DNA of 64,000 bases. Source: Chiridota heheva. Lineage: Eukaryota; Echinodermata; Holothuroidea; Apodida; Chiridotidae. How positions within the stretch are numbered: position 1 is the stretch's first letter; every line of letters begins with the position of its first letter. The stretch spans positions 262,501 through 326,500 of the forward strand of contig JAIGNY010000872.1 of assembly GCA_020152595.1 (NCBI GenBank). The letters run 5' to 3'. Positions 36,751 through 63,020 of the stretch are shown here, in pieces. The translations under genes and the position numbers were made by a program. The notes beneath the pieces are model-generated. The model had not been told where the DNA came from and ran no database searches. It saw nothing but the letters and a program-made list of their open reading frames with translations.

Positions 36751-38740
36751 AATGAAGAATCAATCTCAAATTTTCATTCTCGTTTCAAAAGTGGGTAGTT
36801 CACTTAAATTTACACAAACATGAAATTATGCAAATGCACTGCAATGTGCTATGAGTACTATGGTTTTTATACATTAAGAAGATTTATCCCTTAGACCCCT
36901 CCAACCCGTCACCCTCGATTTTCTTAAAATCAGGGGTAATCCGCACCTTCAAACCCAAAACCTCTTCACGGTTCAAAGTGCTAGCAACCAGCTATTGTTA
37001 CACCATACACAAGACGGGTAATCTATACCTTTCAACCTGAGAGCCTCTTCACACAGTTAACTTGCTAACAACCAGCGCCATTGTCACATTGTACACAATA
37101 GGTCATTCATCTGGGGCTAAAGCCACACACCTCCTTTGCAGTGAAGTGGAACAGATTTGTCCTTGGCTGACCCTAAAAATAAACATGCATTTTATACCTG
37201 AAGGAAATTGTGCAATGCCCATGAATGATTGATGGACCATTCCTTCCAAAGAGGGTTATTTCATCATGTACTAGACTATACTTCAACATACATCTCAATG
37301 AAAATATGGTTTTTAATACAATGAAAATATGGTTTTCAATACAATGAAAATATGTTTTCAATACAATGAAAATATGGTTTTCAATACAACAAAAATAACA
37401 AATCATAAAATGCAATAATACATAACACTAAACATATTATTTTGTAGATTTCTGAGATATGGAAATGATAAAAACAAAGCAAAGCACCATATCCATTCAA
37501 TTTTTAAGTTGAAGAACTACTACAGGAGATTTTAAGAAAGGTCCATGTAAATTTAAAATCTTTCCTTTGAGATTAGTTTGGTGGTCGTTATAACATTTTT
37601 TCAACATAATACACATTAACAATTAAGGTGTGTGAAGCTGTAATTTAAAGGACTATGAACATCTAGCAAATTTCAGATATGTGAAAGAGCATGGAATTCC
37701 CAGTAAAATAGTTTTTAAAATGTGTAAAAAGCTTATTTAGTTTTATAGTTAGGACTAAACAAAGTTTAATGATTTGTTAATTTGTCTGGAATTTGAAATA
37801 TACTAAAAGGAACACATCTCAAAATCTTTATATAATTCTTTAAATTCTGTTCTTCAAATTCAGCTACTTGTGAATTTCAGAATGTCTTTTCAAGATACAT
37901 GATGATTCCGGTGTGACAAAAGTTCCATCAATTTTTTCCAGAAGTCCAATTCTATATTTCCAACAACATTGACAGAGGAATATAAAACAAAGGTTTCACA
38001 AAAGGTAATGAAGGATCCTTCCGCCATTGATGTCACACATTATTGCACAATAACAGCTAAAAATACAAACGCTATAAGTTGGTCAATTTTTAACCAATTT
38101 TGATGGAATATTGAGCTGTTTTAATGGTTTAGATCATATTTTAAGCCCATGTTGCCGCTAGATATCCATAGCCCTTTAACTACTCATTTCAGCCAGTTTC
38201 TACAAATATCTAACAGATCATTTAAAAGTTGAAAACTGTAATGGAAAAAGATATTTGAATGTGTTTCTTCCTTTTAGTATCTTTCATAAAGATACATTTT
38301 ACTCGACCACTAAACTTAACCTTAACAAAGTGCTTCAAATTCTAAAAATAACACAATCAAATGTTATTTTAAGTTTTTTAACTTATTCTTGTTCAAAGGT
38401 TTTCATTACACACAATTTGTAATGTACGAAATGCAAAGTAGCTCATGATCGTTGCATACTTGTAAATCTTTCCCAGATTTAAGTCGCTCCTGCGAGGTAC
38501 CTTGAAGTAGTGAGAGCTTGTCAGAAAGGGAGAGTGAGTGGTAAAAATGATTTGAATGTTGTTTGGGTGAGGTATAACATACACAGAGAATGGAGTAGTG
38601 ATTGATGGCTTGTCACAAAGTGTCACATCACAAAATTTCAAATTTGTCACATCTCAAATGTCGCATAATTTTTGGCACTTTTTTGCACAAAATTTTACAT
38701 CAGTTTTGCCTTTGTCACATTTGATTGGCATAGATTCACA
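36751..38740. other. Intergenic, little recognised
   Basis: Contains a short tandem (GAAAATATGGTTTTCAATAC-type, four units, 37300-37390) and no recognisable gene. Text around 38090 (AACCAATTTTGATG) loosely resembles 26560, 42350 and 61240, possibly a very old shared repeat. Confidence 0.4.
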
Positions 38741-39016
38741 CGACGACGACGAGTGAACACGCAATTACAATGACGGGGTCGTCGCCTGCGTAATCGCTTA
38801 TGATAGTAACAATGCTATCACGAAACGCTTAATACGATCCGGACGAGAACACAGGTACGACGTACGGACAGACATTACATCGACAACCAAGTCAATGTCC
38901 ATGGCCTTTTGAAAACCAGTTGTGGTACACTGGCGTGTCTACCCAACCCAGGCTTGAACCCAGGGCCTCGTGGTCTGTAGACAGGCATGATAACCACTAC
39001 ACCACAGTAGGTAGAT
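38741..39016 (-). mobile_element. tRNA-derived SINE, copy 2 (family A)
   Basis: The reverse complement reads ACTGTGGTGTAGTGGTTATC, GGGTTCAAGCCTGGGT and the same body as copy 1, ending ATTGCGTGTTCACTCG with a (CGT)n tail. Head, body and length match copy 1, so this is a dispersed SINE family and not a tRNA gene. Confidence 0.8.
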
Positions 39017-40857
39017 AAAGATTCACACATCCTGACCAGTTGACCTATGATACTCATAGAAAGGACCATTTGGTTATACACACACACTGAATAATTTAGC
39101 TTATTTTTCTCATAGCCCTTTAATGGAAGACAAATAAAGAAAACTATCAATTACATAAAGACCTTTTAATACAACTTATCATTTGGATACATGAAGAATT
39201 TACAAAGAAACTCTTTATCAAATAAACTTTATAAAGTGAATAAAATTACATGCTTGCATAAGATATTTGGACAAGTATAAAAACAAAGAATGAATAAAGA
39301 AACCGCTAATTGCCTGTTGAGTGAACTGTAACAGCAGTGAGGTACGAACAAGTCTCAATTTCCTGAGCAGTGATGCTATTGTAGTGTTACAGGAAGTTGC
39401 TATGGGGCACTACACAAGCTATGGTCACCTTAATCAAGTTACTGGGTTCACAATAAAGTTACTAGGTTCATTTGTGCCTATAACGTTTTGCAGTTGTGAT
39501 GAATGTGACTTGAAGCAATCCATAAGATCATGTGCTCGAGCAGAGATGAAAGGCAATGGTGCATGAGACACACAAGTTATTAGAGAGGTGACGGAAATAC
39601 AACAACAAACAGAAAAAGCTTGGAGTAGAAAAACTGCAAGCGCCACCAGTTGCTAGTTCAGAAACAATTCCACAGAAATAATAATATTATTAACTTATAC
39701 ATCACTAGGTTTAATTTTAGTACTTCAGCACCTTGGCATACAGTACCTTCTCTATGGAAATATAGGTATCTGGAAAGTTTTCTGCATTGCTTATATGAGG
39801 TGTTTATTTATTTTATTTATTTATTTATTTTTATATCTTTTTTAAGTTTCCGAAACATACAAAGTCTTTAATGATTTTTTTTGAAACATGTAACAAGTTA
39901 ATTTTCGTAATATTCATGATTTACTTTTTGTTGAAAATGAGAAAAATTCTTCCACAAGGCTAGAAAGCTCATACGGCCCATAGATATCCTCAGTTGCATG
40001 GTGCAAGCAGATGCAAGTCAATGACTCCCATGGGTGAAATACCAGTCCACTATGATACAAATGTACAGCTGAGTAGACTGTGCAATAAAGGATACAATGT
40101 AAAACATATACAAGGAATAAACCTACTATCTTTGCATGTGTTTGTGTCTCTACTGATGAAGTGCTTTCCTATTTACAAATGTCACTTAAACCATTTTCCC
40201 TTTGCATGTTTATGACTGTGGATAATAATTTTCATTCAACACATGTGCTCTGAGAGAGGACCTGCATTGTTAAAAAGACAGTTAACTTTTAATTATTGCT
40301 CTTTTTGGTTAATATTCTTTACCCACTTGGTTCTCCCACTACCCACTGATTATAATAACCAAATATGGTCCCAAATTTGTGCTCTCAATCTAGTCATAAT
40401 TCTACATTTGGGTGCATGACGCAGCAAATTGTTCCCCATAGATTATATTAGGCAAAAAATTAATCATGAGGATACATACTCTTTGTTTCTGATAAAAAAG
40501 AAGGATAATTGGACTTAAAAAAAAAAAAAAAAAGTATTAATAATAATAATTATGACATAAAATACTATAATAATATCTATTGTTTGGTTATTTAGAAGTG
40601 TATTTCATTGAGGGTTTCTTACAAAAGTTCCCAGGAAATATACAACCTTATCAGTGTTATTATTTGAGTACTGATGTCTATTATCAAGAGAACAAGAATA
40701 GATTGTATGGTGTACACTTTAAACAAATATCATTTCTTCAGTGTTTACATAAATAGGAATATTTATAAACCAAAAAAACATCACTCATGCAAATGATCAA
40801 CCCTTTAAATTTTGAGGGTTCCAGCCTGTGGTGGTGATTTGTTGTCAAGAAAAAAAG
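39017..40857. other. Intergenic, no recognised gene
   Basis: AT-rich, with TTTA-type runs at 39800-39840 and an A-run at 40520. Frames of 70-80 codons at 39321-39646 on both strands have no recognised family. It could include distal UTR of CNNM, but nothing shows this. Confidence 0.35.
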
Positions 40858-40859
40858 AA

Positions 40860-41965
40860 AGATGAGGGTTATAGATGAGGGTTATAGATGAGGGTGATAG
40901 ATGAGGATTATAGATAAGGGTGATAGATGAGGGTGATAGATGAGGGTGATAGTTGAGGGTGATAGATGAGGGTTATAGATGAGGGTTATAGATGAGGGTT
41001 ATAGATGAGGGTGATAGATGAGGATTATAGATAAGGGTGATAGATGAGGGTGATAGATGAGGGTGATAGATGAGGGTTATAGATGAGGGTGATAGATGAG
41101 GGTTATAGATGAGGGTTATAGATGAGGGTTATAGATGAGGGTGATAGTTGAGGGTGATAGATGAGGGTGATAGATGAGGGTGATAGATGAGGGTGATAGA
41201 TGAGGGTTATAGATGAGGGTGATAGATGAGGGTGATAGATGAGGATTATAGATAAGGGTGATAGATGAGGGTGATAGATGAGGGTGATAGATGAGGGTTA
41301 TAGATGAGGGTGATAGATGAGGGTTATAGATGAGGGTGATAGATGAGGGTTATAGATGAGGGTTATAGATGAGGGTGATAGATGAGGGTGATAGTTGAGG
41401 GTGATAGATGAGGGTTATAGATGAGGGTGATAGATGAGGGTGATAGATGAGGATTATAGATGAGGGTGATAGATGAGGGTGATAGATGAGGGTTATAGAT
41501 GAGGGTGATAGATGAGGGTGATAGATGAGGATTATAGATGAGGGTGATAGATGAGGGTGATAGATGAGGATTATAGATAAGGGTGATAGATGAGGGTTAT
41601 AAATGAGGGTGATAGATGAGGGTGATAGATGAGGGTTATAGATGAGGGTGATAGATGAGGGTTAAAGGTGAGGGTTATAGATGAGGGTGATAGATGAGGG
41701 TTATAGATGAGGGTTATAGATGAGGGTGATAGATGAGGGTTAAAGGTGAGGGTTATAGATGAGGGTGATAGATGAGGGTTATAGATGAGGGTGATAGATG
41801 AGGGTTATAGATGAGGGTGATAGATGAGGGTGATAGATGAGGGTAATAGATGAGGGTGATAGATGAGGGTGATAGATGAGGGTTATAGATGAGGGTTATA
41901 GATGAGGGTGATAGATGAGGGTTAAAGTTGAGGGTTATAGATGAGGGTTATAGATGAGGGTTATA
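40860..41965 (+). repeat. Minisatellite, 13 bp unit GGGTTATAGATGA / GGGTGATAGATGA
   Basis: About 85 units alternate between GGGTTATAGATGA and GGGTGATAGATGA, with rarer GGATTATAGATAA. Longer blocks of the same variant order recur, so there is a higher-order period. GAGGGT words are not telomeric repeats. Confidence 0.97.
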
Positions 41966-43130
41966 TAGATGAAGGATATAGATGTCAAGTCCCCAGATCT
42001 TGGAATAATGTGCTGTGTTTTATTGAGAAGATATTGATTGTTTGTAGTTGAGAGCTTTTTATTGCAATTCGTTATATTTCTGTCCTAAAATTCGATCACT
42101 GAAAATCATCAAACTGACCAGTTTCTCCTGCTATACTTTGAATGAGCTAACATATATGATGGAGATCAAGTTCAAAACTTCTTTGCCATATTCACCTGCT
42201 CCCATTCAAATAACGTTGGTGGAGATTTGAAAAACAATAAGTTAACAACTTAACATAGGAGATTGATAGGTTTTATGGTTGCTACGTCACAAAATTTATA
42301 GAAAATTTCCACTGTTCATTACAACGAGGCCTACAAATTGAAACTGATGTAAATTAATCAATTTTTCACCGATTTTGATGAAAATGTTTACCATTTTCAT
42401 GTTTCATTGCTTATTTTCTCCCAATAAAGCTCAAGTCAAATTAAGCTCAATCAACCTGTCCATATACATATTTCATATATCTTTAATGTTTACATAAATG
42501 GGAACATTATAAACAAAAAAAACAGGTAAATAAAAATAATAATTTGTTTGGTGTTTAACTTTTGTTTGAATTACGATCCAAAAATATGGTTATGAGATAC
42601 AGTACTTATCATCACTAACATGATATTAATTCATTTGTTCATGCACTTTCCTTTACTGCGCAACTTTTTACTTTATATCTAATGTAAAGCTTCCCAAATG
42701 ATAAGCTGATTCTTCAAAATTCTGGACATCATAAGTCATTTACATGTCACCTGATTTAGAAAAATGGTTGTTTAACATCTGGGAAGATAAACAAAAAGGG
42801 GTAACCCCAGTTTCACCTCTATTTGTTCAATATTGTGGACAGAATCAAATCTCTCCATATGTGGGACACAAACTTCAGAATTTTTAGTACATTCAGTATA
42901 TCCTAGCTGTAGATATGCTCACACAAGCAGTCCTGTCATTAATTCTCAACTTTAACTGCAATCACAATTAGATAGTCACTACCTAAATATAGATATTCAC
43001 AGTCCCATTAAATCATCACCTCAAATACTCTTCAATTATATAAAAAAGAAACAAAAAAAAACAATCTACTACCATATCTAAAATATATCACTATTACAAA
43101 AACCCTCTGTATCTGTATGTATTGCACGCC
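41966..43130 (-). other. CNNM 3' UTR / flank, no further gene
   Basis: Text near 42480-42520 (TGTTTACATAAATGGGAACA) resembles 40740-40780, so the minisatellite is flanked by a short direct repeat. Nothing else recognised. Confidence 0.4.
42019..42024 (-). terminator. Candidate CNNM poly(A) signal
   Basis: TTTATT on the + strand is AATAAA on the - strand, 1.1 kb past the CNNM stop and just before a long minisatellite. It is the first canonical hexamer found by eye; variant signals nearer the stop are possible. Confidence 0.3.
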
Positions 43131-56680
<13,550 letters not shown>

Positions 56681-56969
56681 TTAAAAATCTTGTTCAAAAA
56701 TTGTGTGCATCTTGAGGCAAAATCAAATCAAAAAAAATTAATAATAATACAAATATGGATTAAAAACCTTCATTTTAATTCTGTGTATTTTTAGGCAAAA
56801 TCAAGTTATGGGAGTGAAAGCAAACTGGTTCTGGCTCTCCTTAAAAGAATAAAGTTATGCCTGTGAAATAGCAAAAATACTAGTAAAACTGTGTGGTAAC
56901 ATTCCCTACACTGTTCATATCATGACAAATCCAATTAAAATCAGACAAAACTTTACAGCAGTTTACAAC

Positions 56970-57123
56970 TTTTTACTGAGGGTGATGTCTTGGATGATGG
57001 CAGCAGCAGCTGTCTTGTCGCCTTTCTTGGAGCCATCAGTATAGATGGAGGTGTAGTTTGAGAGTTGGTCTTTGATTTGTTGTTGAGATTGATGAATAAC
57101 AGAGAAATTTTCATGCAGATCCT
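56970..57123 (-). mobile_element. Non-LTR retrotransposon RNase H fragment
   Basis: The - strand reads DLHENFSVIHQSQQQIKDQL, SNYTSIYTDGSKKGDKTAAA and AAIIQDITL. IYTDGSK with a following small-residue run is the first catalytic-Asp motif of the RNase H domain found in I/Jockey/R1-type LINEs. Only ~50 codons survive; no reverse transcriptase is adjacent. It lies in the upstream CNNM intron. Confidence 0.7.
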
Positions 57124-57539
57124 AGGTATGCTTTTAGCTAAAGTAGAAATTTGGAACTTGGATAAATAACCGCCATAGAAAATTTATACTCAACAAGAAA
57201 ATGTCACAAGGCTCTCAAAAAAGGGCAAGGTAACACAATTTTGTTCTGGAGGTGATGGAGAAAAAAAAATTGTGTTAGTTTCTGAGTAGTATAACTTACT
57301 CCAAAATAAATGTGCCACACGATCGCTGCTAAACTTTATGCATTGGGCAAGTGCTAATTTAAATTTTGATTACAAACACTACTGTACAAGCATCTTTTAC
57401 AATAGAGGGCCAAGTACAGTATTTCTTGATATCAAAATTAATTGTTGAATAAAAATCACATACAAATTTTCTTGCACTCTTTCAGATCCAAAATCAATTA
57501 GTAAGATTGATTGGACAAGCCAATGAGAGCCTCATGAAG

Positions 57540-57990
57540 CTACAATCTTGGACAAAACTTGTTGCAACACTACCTAAAAATGTGTACTGCTTTTTATAAA
57601 CACACTTTTCTATTCTTTATTATTCAATATCCATACATCATAAATAATGGCACTTTTTTCCATTGTTTATCATGTTTCTTATACTATCATTTTTGATTAG
57701 TATGTTGGTGTTTTATATTCATAGAACATTTACAGAGTTCCCTCCCACCTTCTCCCTCCCCTCCATTCAATGTTGATCATTGTCAATAGGTTTTTTTTTA
57801 CTTCTTCAAATTATGTATCATAAATCACAAAAAATCCAACATTGGAAATGGGGTGGGGGTGGAGAGCTAAATCGACAAAGGCAATACTCGAGAGTCACAA
57901 CACTAAATATCTAGCTCTTTGCGACGCTTAACTGTTCCAACAGTTTTGTCCAAAACTGAAGAATAATTCAAAAATGCAAGAGCATGAAGT
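57540..57990 (+). repeat. Dispersed ~500 bp repeat, copy 2
   Basis: The same ordered words as 35110-35620, clearly diverged, with one copy of the internal unit where the other has three. It lies in the upstream CNNM intron. Confidence 0.6.
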
Positions 57991-58073
57991 CACTCTTAAA
58001 GGTAACTGTGTTTGCTGTACAGCAACTCTCCTGACAAAATTCCTACTCACTGACAAAAAATTTCATTTCATCT

Positions 58074-58640
58074 TAAAGGATTAGTTTAGGGGTCAAGCAA
58101 GTCTATCTTTAATAAAAGAGGACTTTAAAAGAAACAAAATAGTGAAGAAAGCAATCAAAACTTTTATTCCGTTAAGGAGATATGTAAATTTAAAGTTTGG
58201 TATCATTTGTGTAGAACGACTGAAATCAGACTAGTTGTGATGTCATAGCCTCAGATTCCTCAGTCTTTATGTATTCTATCATGCATATTTTGCCCTGCGA
58301 TTGTTTGGCTCATAAACCATAGGATATGTCAGAAAAGTAGTAAAACTGCATCTAGGAAGGGTATTTATTATAATAAACCACCTGAAAAAGTTTGAAAAAA
58401 AATAATTTAAATAGTGAAAAAATTAAATAAACTTTCTTTAAAATACATAAAGACTTTTGAGGAATCAAAGGCTGTGATATCACAACTAGTCTGATTGGCA
58501 GTCTTTTACAGAAATGATACCAAACTTTAAATTTAAATATCTCCTTAACGGAATAAGAATTTTTGAATGCTTTCTTCACCATTTTGTTTCTTTTAAAGTC
58601 CTCTTTCTGATGAACATGCTTGTCCACTGAACTAATCCTT
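58074..58640. mobile_element. Fold-back MITE with ~200 bp inverted arms
   Basis: The left arm (58075-58275) and right arm (58430-58640) are inverse copies: AAAGGATTAGTTTAG, GAGGACTTTAAAAGAAACAA, TCCGTTAAGGAGATAT, TTTAAAGTTTGGTATCATTT and AGACTAGTTGTGATGTCA recur in reverse. The central ~150 bp is unique. Outer ends are AAAGGATTAGT and ACTAATCCTTT. No coding capacity. The transcript of this CNNM intron could form a long hairpin here. Confidence 0.8.
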
Positions 58641-58739
58641 TGATAGCAAGTGTGTCAAATGTATGTACAGTGTACAGTCAGAAAACCATTCATTTTAATT
58701 ACGGAAAAAAGGCACTTTGCATTCTACCAAAAAAGGTTT

Positions 58740-59334
58740 TTAACCCTTACTCTACTAGCATTTTTCTGAAAATGCGCTTGGCAGGCAGAGTCAAAGATGG
58801 GGAACCCAAAATGGTGATAATATTCCTGCATGGTAGAGTAAGGATTAATGAGGGGCTGATTATTGAAGGGTCCTTTGTCTTCCAAGCAGCAAAGTCGGGT
58901 TCCTTCTACTTCAGTGACCCACTGGGCTGCCCACCAGGATCATGCTGCATATATTTTCGAATTGGCACACTTGTCACTGGTTATTTAACCCTTACTCTAC
59001 CAACAGTTTTTTTAAAATACACTTGGGAGGCGGAGTCAAAGATGGGGAACCCAAAACAGCAATAATATCGCCACATGGTAGAGTAAGGGTTAATGAAGGG
59101 CTGATTATTGAAGGGTCCTCTGTCTTCCAAGCAGCAAAGTCAAGCTCGTTCCACTTCAGTGACCCGCTCAGCCACCCACTAGGATCATGCTGCATATACT
59201 TTTGAGTTGGCACACTTGTCGCAGGTTCATTAACCCTTACTCTACCAGCACTTTTTTGAAAATGCGCTGGGAGACAGAGTCAAAGATGAGGTACCCAAAA
59301 CAGCGATATCGCCACGTGGTAGAGTAAGGGTTAA
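58740..59334 (-). mobile_element. Second triple array of the same MITE, inverted and more diverged
   Basis: Copies are at 58740-58848, 58985-59093 and 59230-59334, each with TTAACCCTTACTCTACC at the left and GGTAGAGTAAGGGTTAA or a variant at the right. The hairpin text (GATAATATTCCTGC, AATAATATCGCC) is now on the right, so the array is inverted relative to 34.3 kb. Spacers carry TTATTGAAGGGTCCTCTGTC, matching the other array's spacer in reverse. It lies in the upstream CNNM intron. Confidence 0.85.
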
Positions 59335-59884
59335 AAAGCAAATTGACAATATTTCTAACTTAATAGGGAAAAATTAAATTGTGCAGAAAATTGCTACAGC
59401 AGCACATTCCACAGTGTCAATCACTCTTTCAGTCAATTTCCTGCAAGTTGAACAGGAAGGATGTATAGGTGCTATCATTCATAAAATGAGGACTTTTTAG
59501 GCTTTAAATAAATAAATAGAGATTGTGTCATAGAGGGAAATAAGGAGGGTGTGCTTTTGTTACAAGTCTACTGTACACAACAGCAGGTGACTAACAGTAT
59601 CAACAAATGCCTGAATTCAAGTTTTGGTGTACATGCAACTACATGTACGTCCAAGTTTTTGCACAATGTAGTCAATGCTATTTTCTAAATAAACTACAGT
59701 ACTACTAATATAGAAAAAAACTGTGCACCCATGATCATAATTCTCTGCCTATCTGGAGTTTTGTAGTCATCCAAAATCTGGGAACAACACAAAAACTACA
59801 TCAATCTGTGGGGAATAACTGGGTGATTAGGTGAACTGAAAAGTCCTGCACAGATTATGTTGCATATTAGGAGAAATTAGGTTT
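59335..59884 (-). other. CNNM upstream intron, no recognised element
   Basis: Plain AT-rich intron; nothing recognised. Positions 60236-60551 and 61159-61550 are the same. Confidence 0.35.
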
Positions 59885-60235
59885 GGTTTGTTGATGTTTA
59901 ATGGCACCGCGACAGTATGTGCCAAGAGGGTGTTATAAACTAAGGTACTTGAGTTAGGACAGAGAAGAAAGAGAGGTGGAATAGAGGGAAGGAGAGAGAG
60001 AAGGTGGATAACGGAAAGAAGTTAAGGATGGTGAGGAAGGTAAATGTAAGGCAGGGAAGGAAAGGAAAGGGAAGTTTGGATCAGGTGGAATAAATTGCTA
60101 TTGTGGAGAAAGGTGATGAAATTGGAGGTAGGATTTTTCTTGAAAAGATCGGAAATTGAAATGGAGGGGGAGAGGTGTGACCTGGAGTTCAGGTATAAGG
60201 AACAGGAGTAAGTTAACTTGATGTGAAGTGCGCCC
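59885..60235 (+). repeat. ~400 bp unclassified interspersed repeat, copy 3
   Basis: It begins GTTTGGTTTGTTGATG, then TTTAATGGCACCGCGACAGT, followed by about 300 bases of purine-rich AGGGAAGG-type text. It is closest to the copy at 3.6 kb and lies in the upstream CNNM intron. Confidence 0.6.
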
Positions 60236-60551
60236 TTCATTCTGAAAAAAATGTTTTGGTCTCAAGTTTAGGTGCTAAAGACTGCAGCCACTGATTTTGC
60301 AACTTAAAAGCCAAATGTGCAGCATCTATGAGCCTTTTCCTGGTAAACTTCAAATTTGGTGGTCACATCATTGTGTACAGTACTGTAGGCATGACAGTTC
60401 ACATGGTAGATTACGGGATCCAAATTTAGAGGGCATACCAATGCCAAATGACAAACAAACGTGAAAAAAAATAATTTATGGAGCAAGACAGAAAACACTT
60501 TATGTGCCATAATAATTATGCACGGAAATACTCCTTCAAATAGCCAGTAAG

Positions 60552-61158
60552 GGTGTTTCAGCTGACGTCACGAGGTCACATGACTTTGTTTACATCGCCA
60601 TTTTGTCAGTCAAAACCACCGTCGTCTGCTGTACACTTAATTAGACTTACATATGTTTGCATGTTGTTATATAAGATTATTTTTGTAAGATAATTATGCT
60701 GGAATCTTGCTGTGCCATTGATTGCACTTATAGATGTGTACGGGGGAAAAAAGACATTTTCTCGATTTCCATCTGATCTTGATCGGCATTTAAAGTGGGT
60801 TTCTGCTGTACGACACAACAAGTTTCAACCTACGGTTCACTCTAGGATTTGCAGTGAGCACTTATATCAGGTATGTATGCTTTGTCTGAGAATAACGAAC
60901 AATCAGATGGCATTAACATTAAAGTTAATCTTCGTATGCCCGTGAAAATATAAAACTTCAGGAAAATATGAAGTAAAATCAAAAGCGAGAACAAATTTAG
61001 TAAAATTCGCTAAACTGGAATTAGTAGGTCAGCATGTAGTATATTTGTTGTACGTTTGATGTGACTGAGCTGTGTGAAGTGAAGACGTGTGAAATGCAAC
61101 AACGCCGCTGCCCTGCAAAATCCAGGTGATTTAGAGTCACGTGATAACATCCCTCTAT
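60552..61158 (+). mobile_element. THAP-exon repeat, copy 2
   Basis: From ATG 60696 it encodes MLESCCAIDCTYRCVRGKK. After a one-base frame change at a G5A6 run it continues SRFPSDLDRHLKWVSAVRHN and VHSRICSEHLYQ, followed by a good donor CAG|GTATGT at 60871. C-x4-C, the W of KWV and the final CSEH make a full C2CH THAP signature across the frame break. A CRE palindrome TGACGTCA lies at 60563-60570. No transposase body follows within the window, so this is a 5' fragment or a non-autonomous element. Confidence 0.7.
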
Positions 61159-61554
61159 TCATACATCACAAGAGTAACCTCAATCTTTGCATAATTGCAC
61201 AAAAATTTGCATAGTTAGACAAAAATCTTCAAAAAGCTATAACATTAAAATTTATTAACTGATTTTAATGAGTTTTTTGTTTTCTTCAGGTTATTATTAA
61301 ACAAATTTTGTGGATTGTTGTAAATCAATGAAATAGCTGTTGCCTCTAACTGTCTATATCTTTAAAGAACAAACATTTTCAAGCTGTCCTACCAATTGCA
61401 AAAAAATTGTTCAAACATACATGTACACTACCTTACAGAACTTAAATACCATATCTTCAAATTTCAAAGAAGGCTCAGAATTTGATGTTAAATTGACAAG
61501 AAACGAATTAGAAAAGTATTGCAGCTGTCTATAAACCTCTAAATTCAAAGGGGT

Positions 61555-62530
61555 GCTCTACCCTGCCCCTAGTTTCTCCCACCTTGCCTCTAGTTTCTCC
61601 CACCTTGCCTCTAGTTTCCCTCACCTTGCCCCTAGTTTCCCCACCTTTCCCTAGTTTCCCCCCCACCTTTCCACCCCTAGTTTCCCCACCTTGCCCCTAG
61701 GTTTCCCCACCTTGCCCCTAGTTCACCTTGCCCCTAGTTTGCCCCCCCACCTTGCCCCTAGTTCCCCCCACCTTGCCCCTAGTTTCCCCACCTTGCCCCT
61801 AGTTTCCCCCCACCTTGCCCCTAGTTTGCCCCCCCACCTTGCCCCTAGTTTCCCCCACCTTGCCCCTAGTTTCCCCCACCTTGCCCCTAGTTTCCCCCCA
61901 CCTTGCCTCTAGTTCCCCACCTTGCCCCTGGTTTCCCCACCTTGCCCCTAGTTTCCCCCACCTTGCCCCTAGTTTCCTCCACCTTGCACTTGTTTCCTCC
62001 ACCTTGCCCCTAGTTTCCTCCACCTTGCCCCTAGTTTGCCCCCTCCCCACCTTGCCCCTAGTTTCCCCCACCTTGCCCCTAGTTCCCCACCTTGCCCCTA
62101 GTTTCCCCCACCTTGCCCCTCGTTTCCCCACCTTTCCCCTAGTTCCCCACCTTTCCCCTAGTTTCCCCCCACCCTGCCCCTAGTTTCCCCTATCTTGTCC
62201 TTAGTTTTCCCCACCCTGCCCCTACTTTCCACCACCCTGCCCATAGTTCCCCACCCTGCCCCTAGTTCCCCACCTTGCCCCTAATTTCTCCCACCTTGCT
62301 TCTAGTTTCTCCCACTCTGCTCCTAGTTTCCCCACACCCTGCCCCTAGTTTCCCCACCCTGCCCCTAGTTTCCACCACCCTGCCCCTAGTTCCCCCACCT
62401 TGCCCCTAATTTCTCCCCACCTTGCCCCTAGTTTCTCCCACTCTGCTCCTAAATTTCCCCCACTCTTCCCCTAGTTTCCCCCACTCTGCCCCTAGTTTCC
62501 CCCACCTGCCCCTAGTTTTCTCCACCCTGC
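61555..62530 (+). repeat. Minisatellite, ~21 bp unit CACCTTGCCCCTAGTTTCCC, ~46 copies
   Basis: C-rich units with one-base length changes in the C-runs, so the frame shifts constantly. The right third uses CACCCTGCCCCTAG variants. Confidence 0.96.
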
Positions 62531-62711
62531 CACTTTTTCACAATTAATCTACATTTTTCAAGAACATTTTATGATGAAATTTATTTTATCTTCTTTTGAT
62601 CTATTTACATTTCCCCAATACAGAAAGATACATACACTATCTATTTTAATGGTCCATATCAAATTTGTGTTTGAAGTGCCCCCACATTCTTGCTGCATGG
62701 CCTTTTCTACC

Positions 62712-63020
62712 TTGTAAATGCCCCTTTTGGTCCTTGCCACCGTGCCCCTTTTGGTCCTTACCACCATGCCCCTTGCCACCATGCCTCTTTCTGGTTCCAT
62801 GCCCCTTTTAGTCCTTGGCACCATGCCCCTTTCTGGTTCCATGCCTCCTTTGGTCCTTGCCCCCTTTGGTCCTTGCCACCATGCCCCTTTCTGGTTCCAT
62901 GCCCCTTTGGTCCTTGCCATTATGCCCCTTTCTGGTTCCATGCCCCTTTTGGTCCTTGCCATCATGCCCCTTTCTGGTTCCATGCCCCTTTGGTCCTTGC
63001 CACCATGCCCCTTTCTGGTT
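62712..63020 (+). repeat. Minisatellite, ~38-39 bp unit, ~8 copies
   Basis: Units contain TTTCTGGTTCCATGCCCCTT followed by TGGTCCTTGCCACCATGCC. Some units lack one half, showing that it grew from two shorter related modules (both contain ATGCCCCTTT). It is ~180 bp from the preceding C-rich array. Confidence 0.93.

Noticed and set aside
40860-41965. Possible interstitial telomere repeat (GGGTTA words)
   Set aside because: The period is 13 bp with GATGA in every unit; it is not TTAGGG in tandem.
60712-60945. Intact host THAP gene exon
   Set aside because: The C-x4-C start and the CSEH end are in different frames and a decayed second copy with the same non-coding flanks exists at 26.7-27.3 kb; a mobile repeat fits better.
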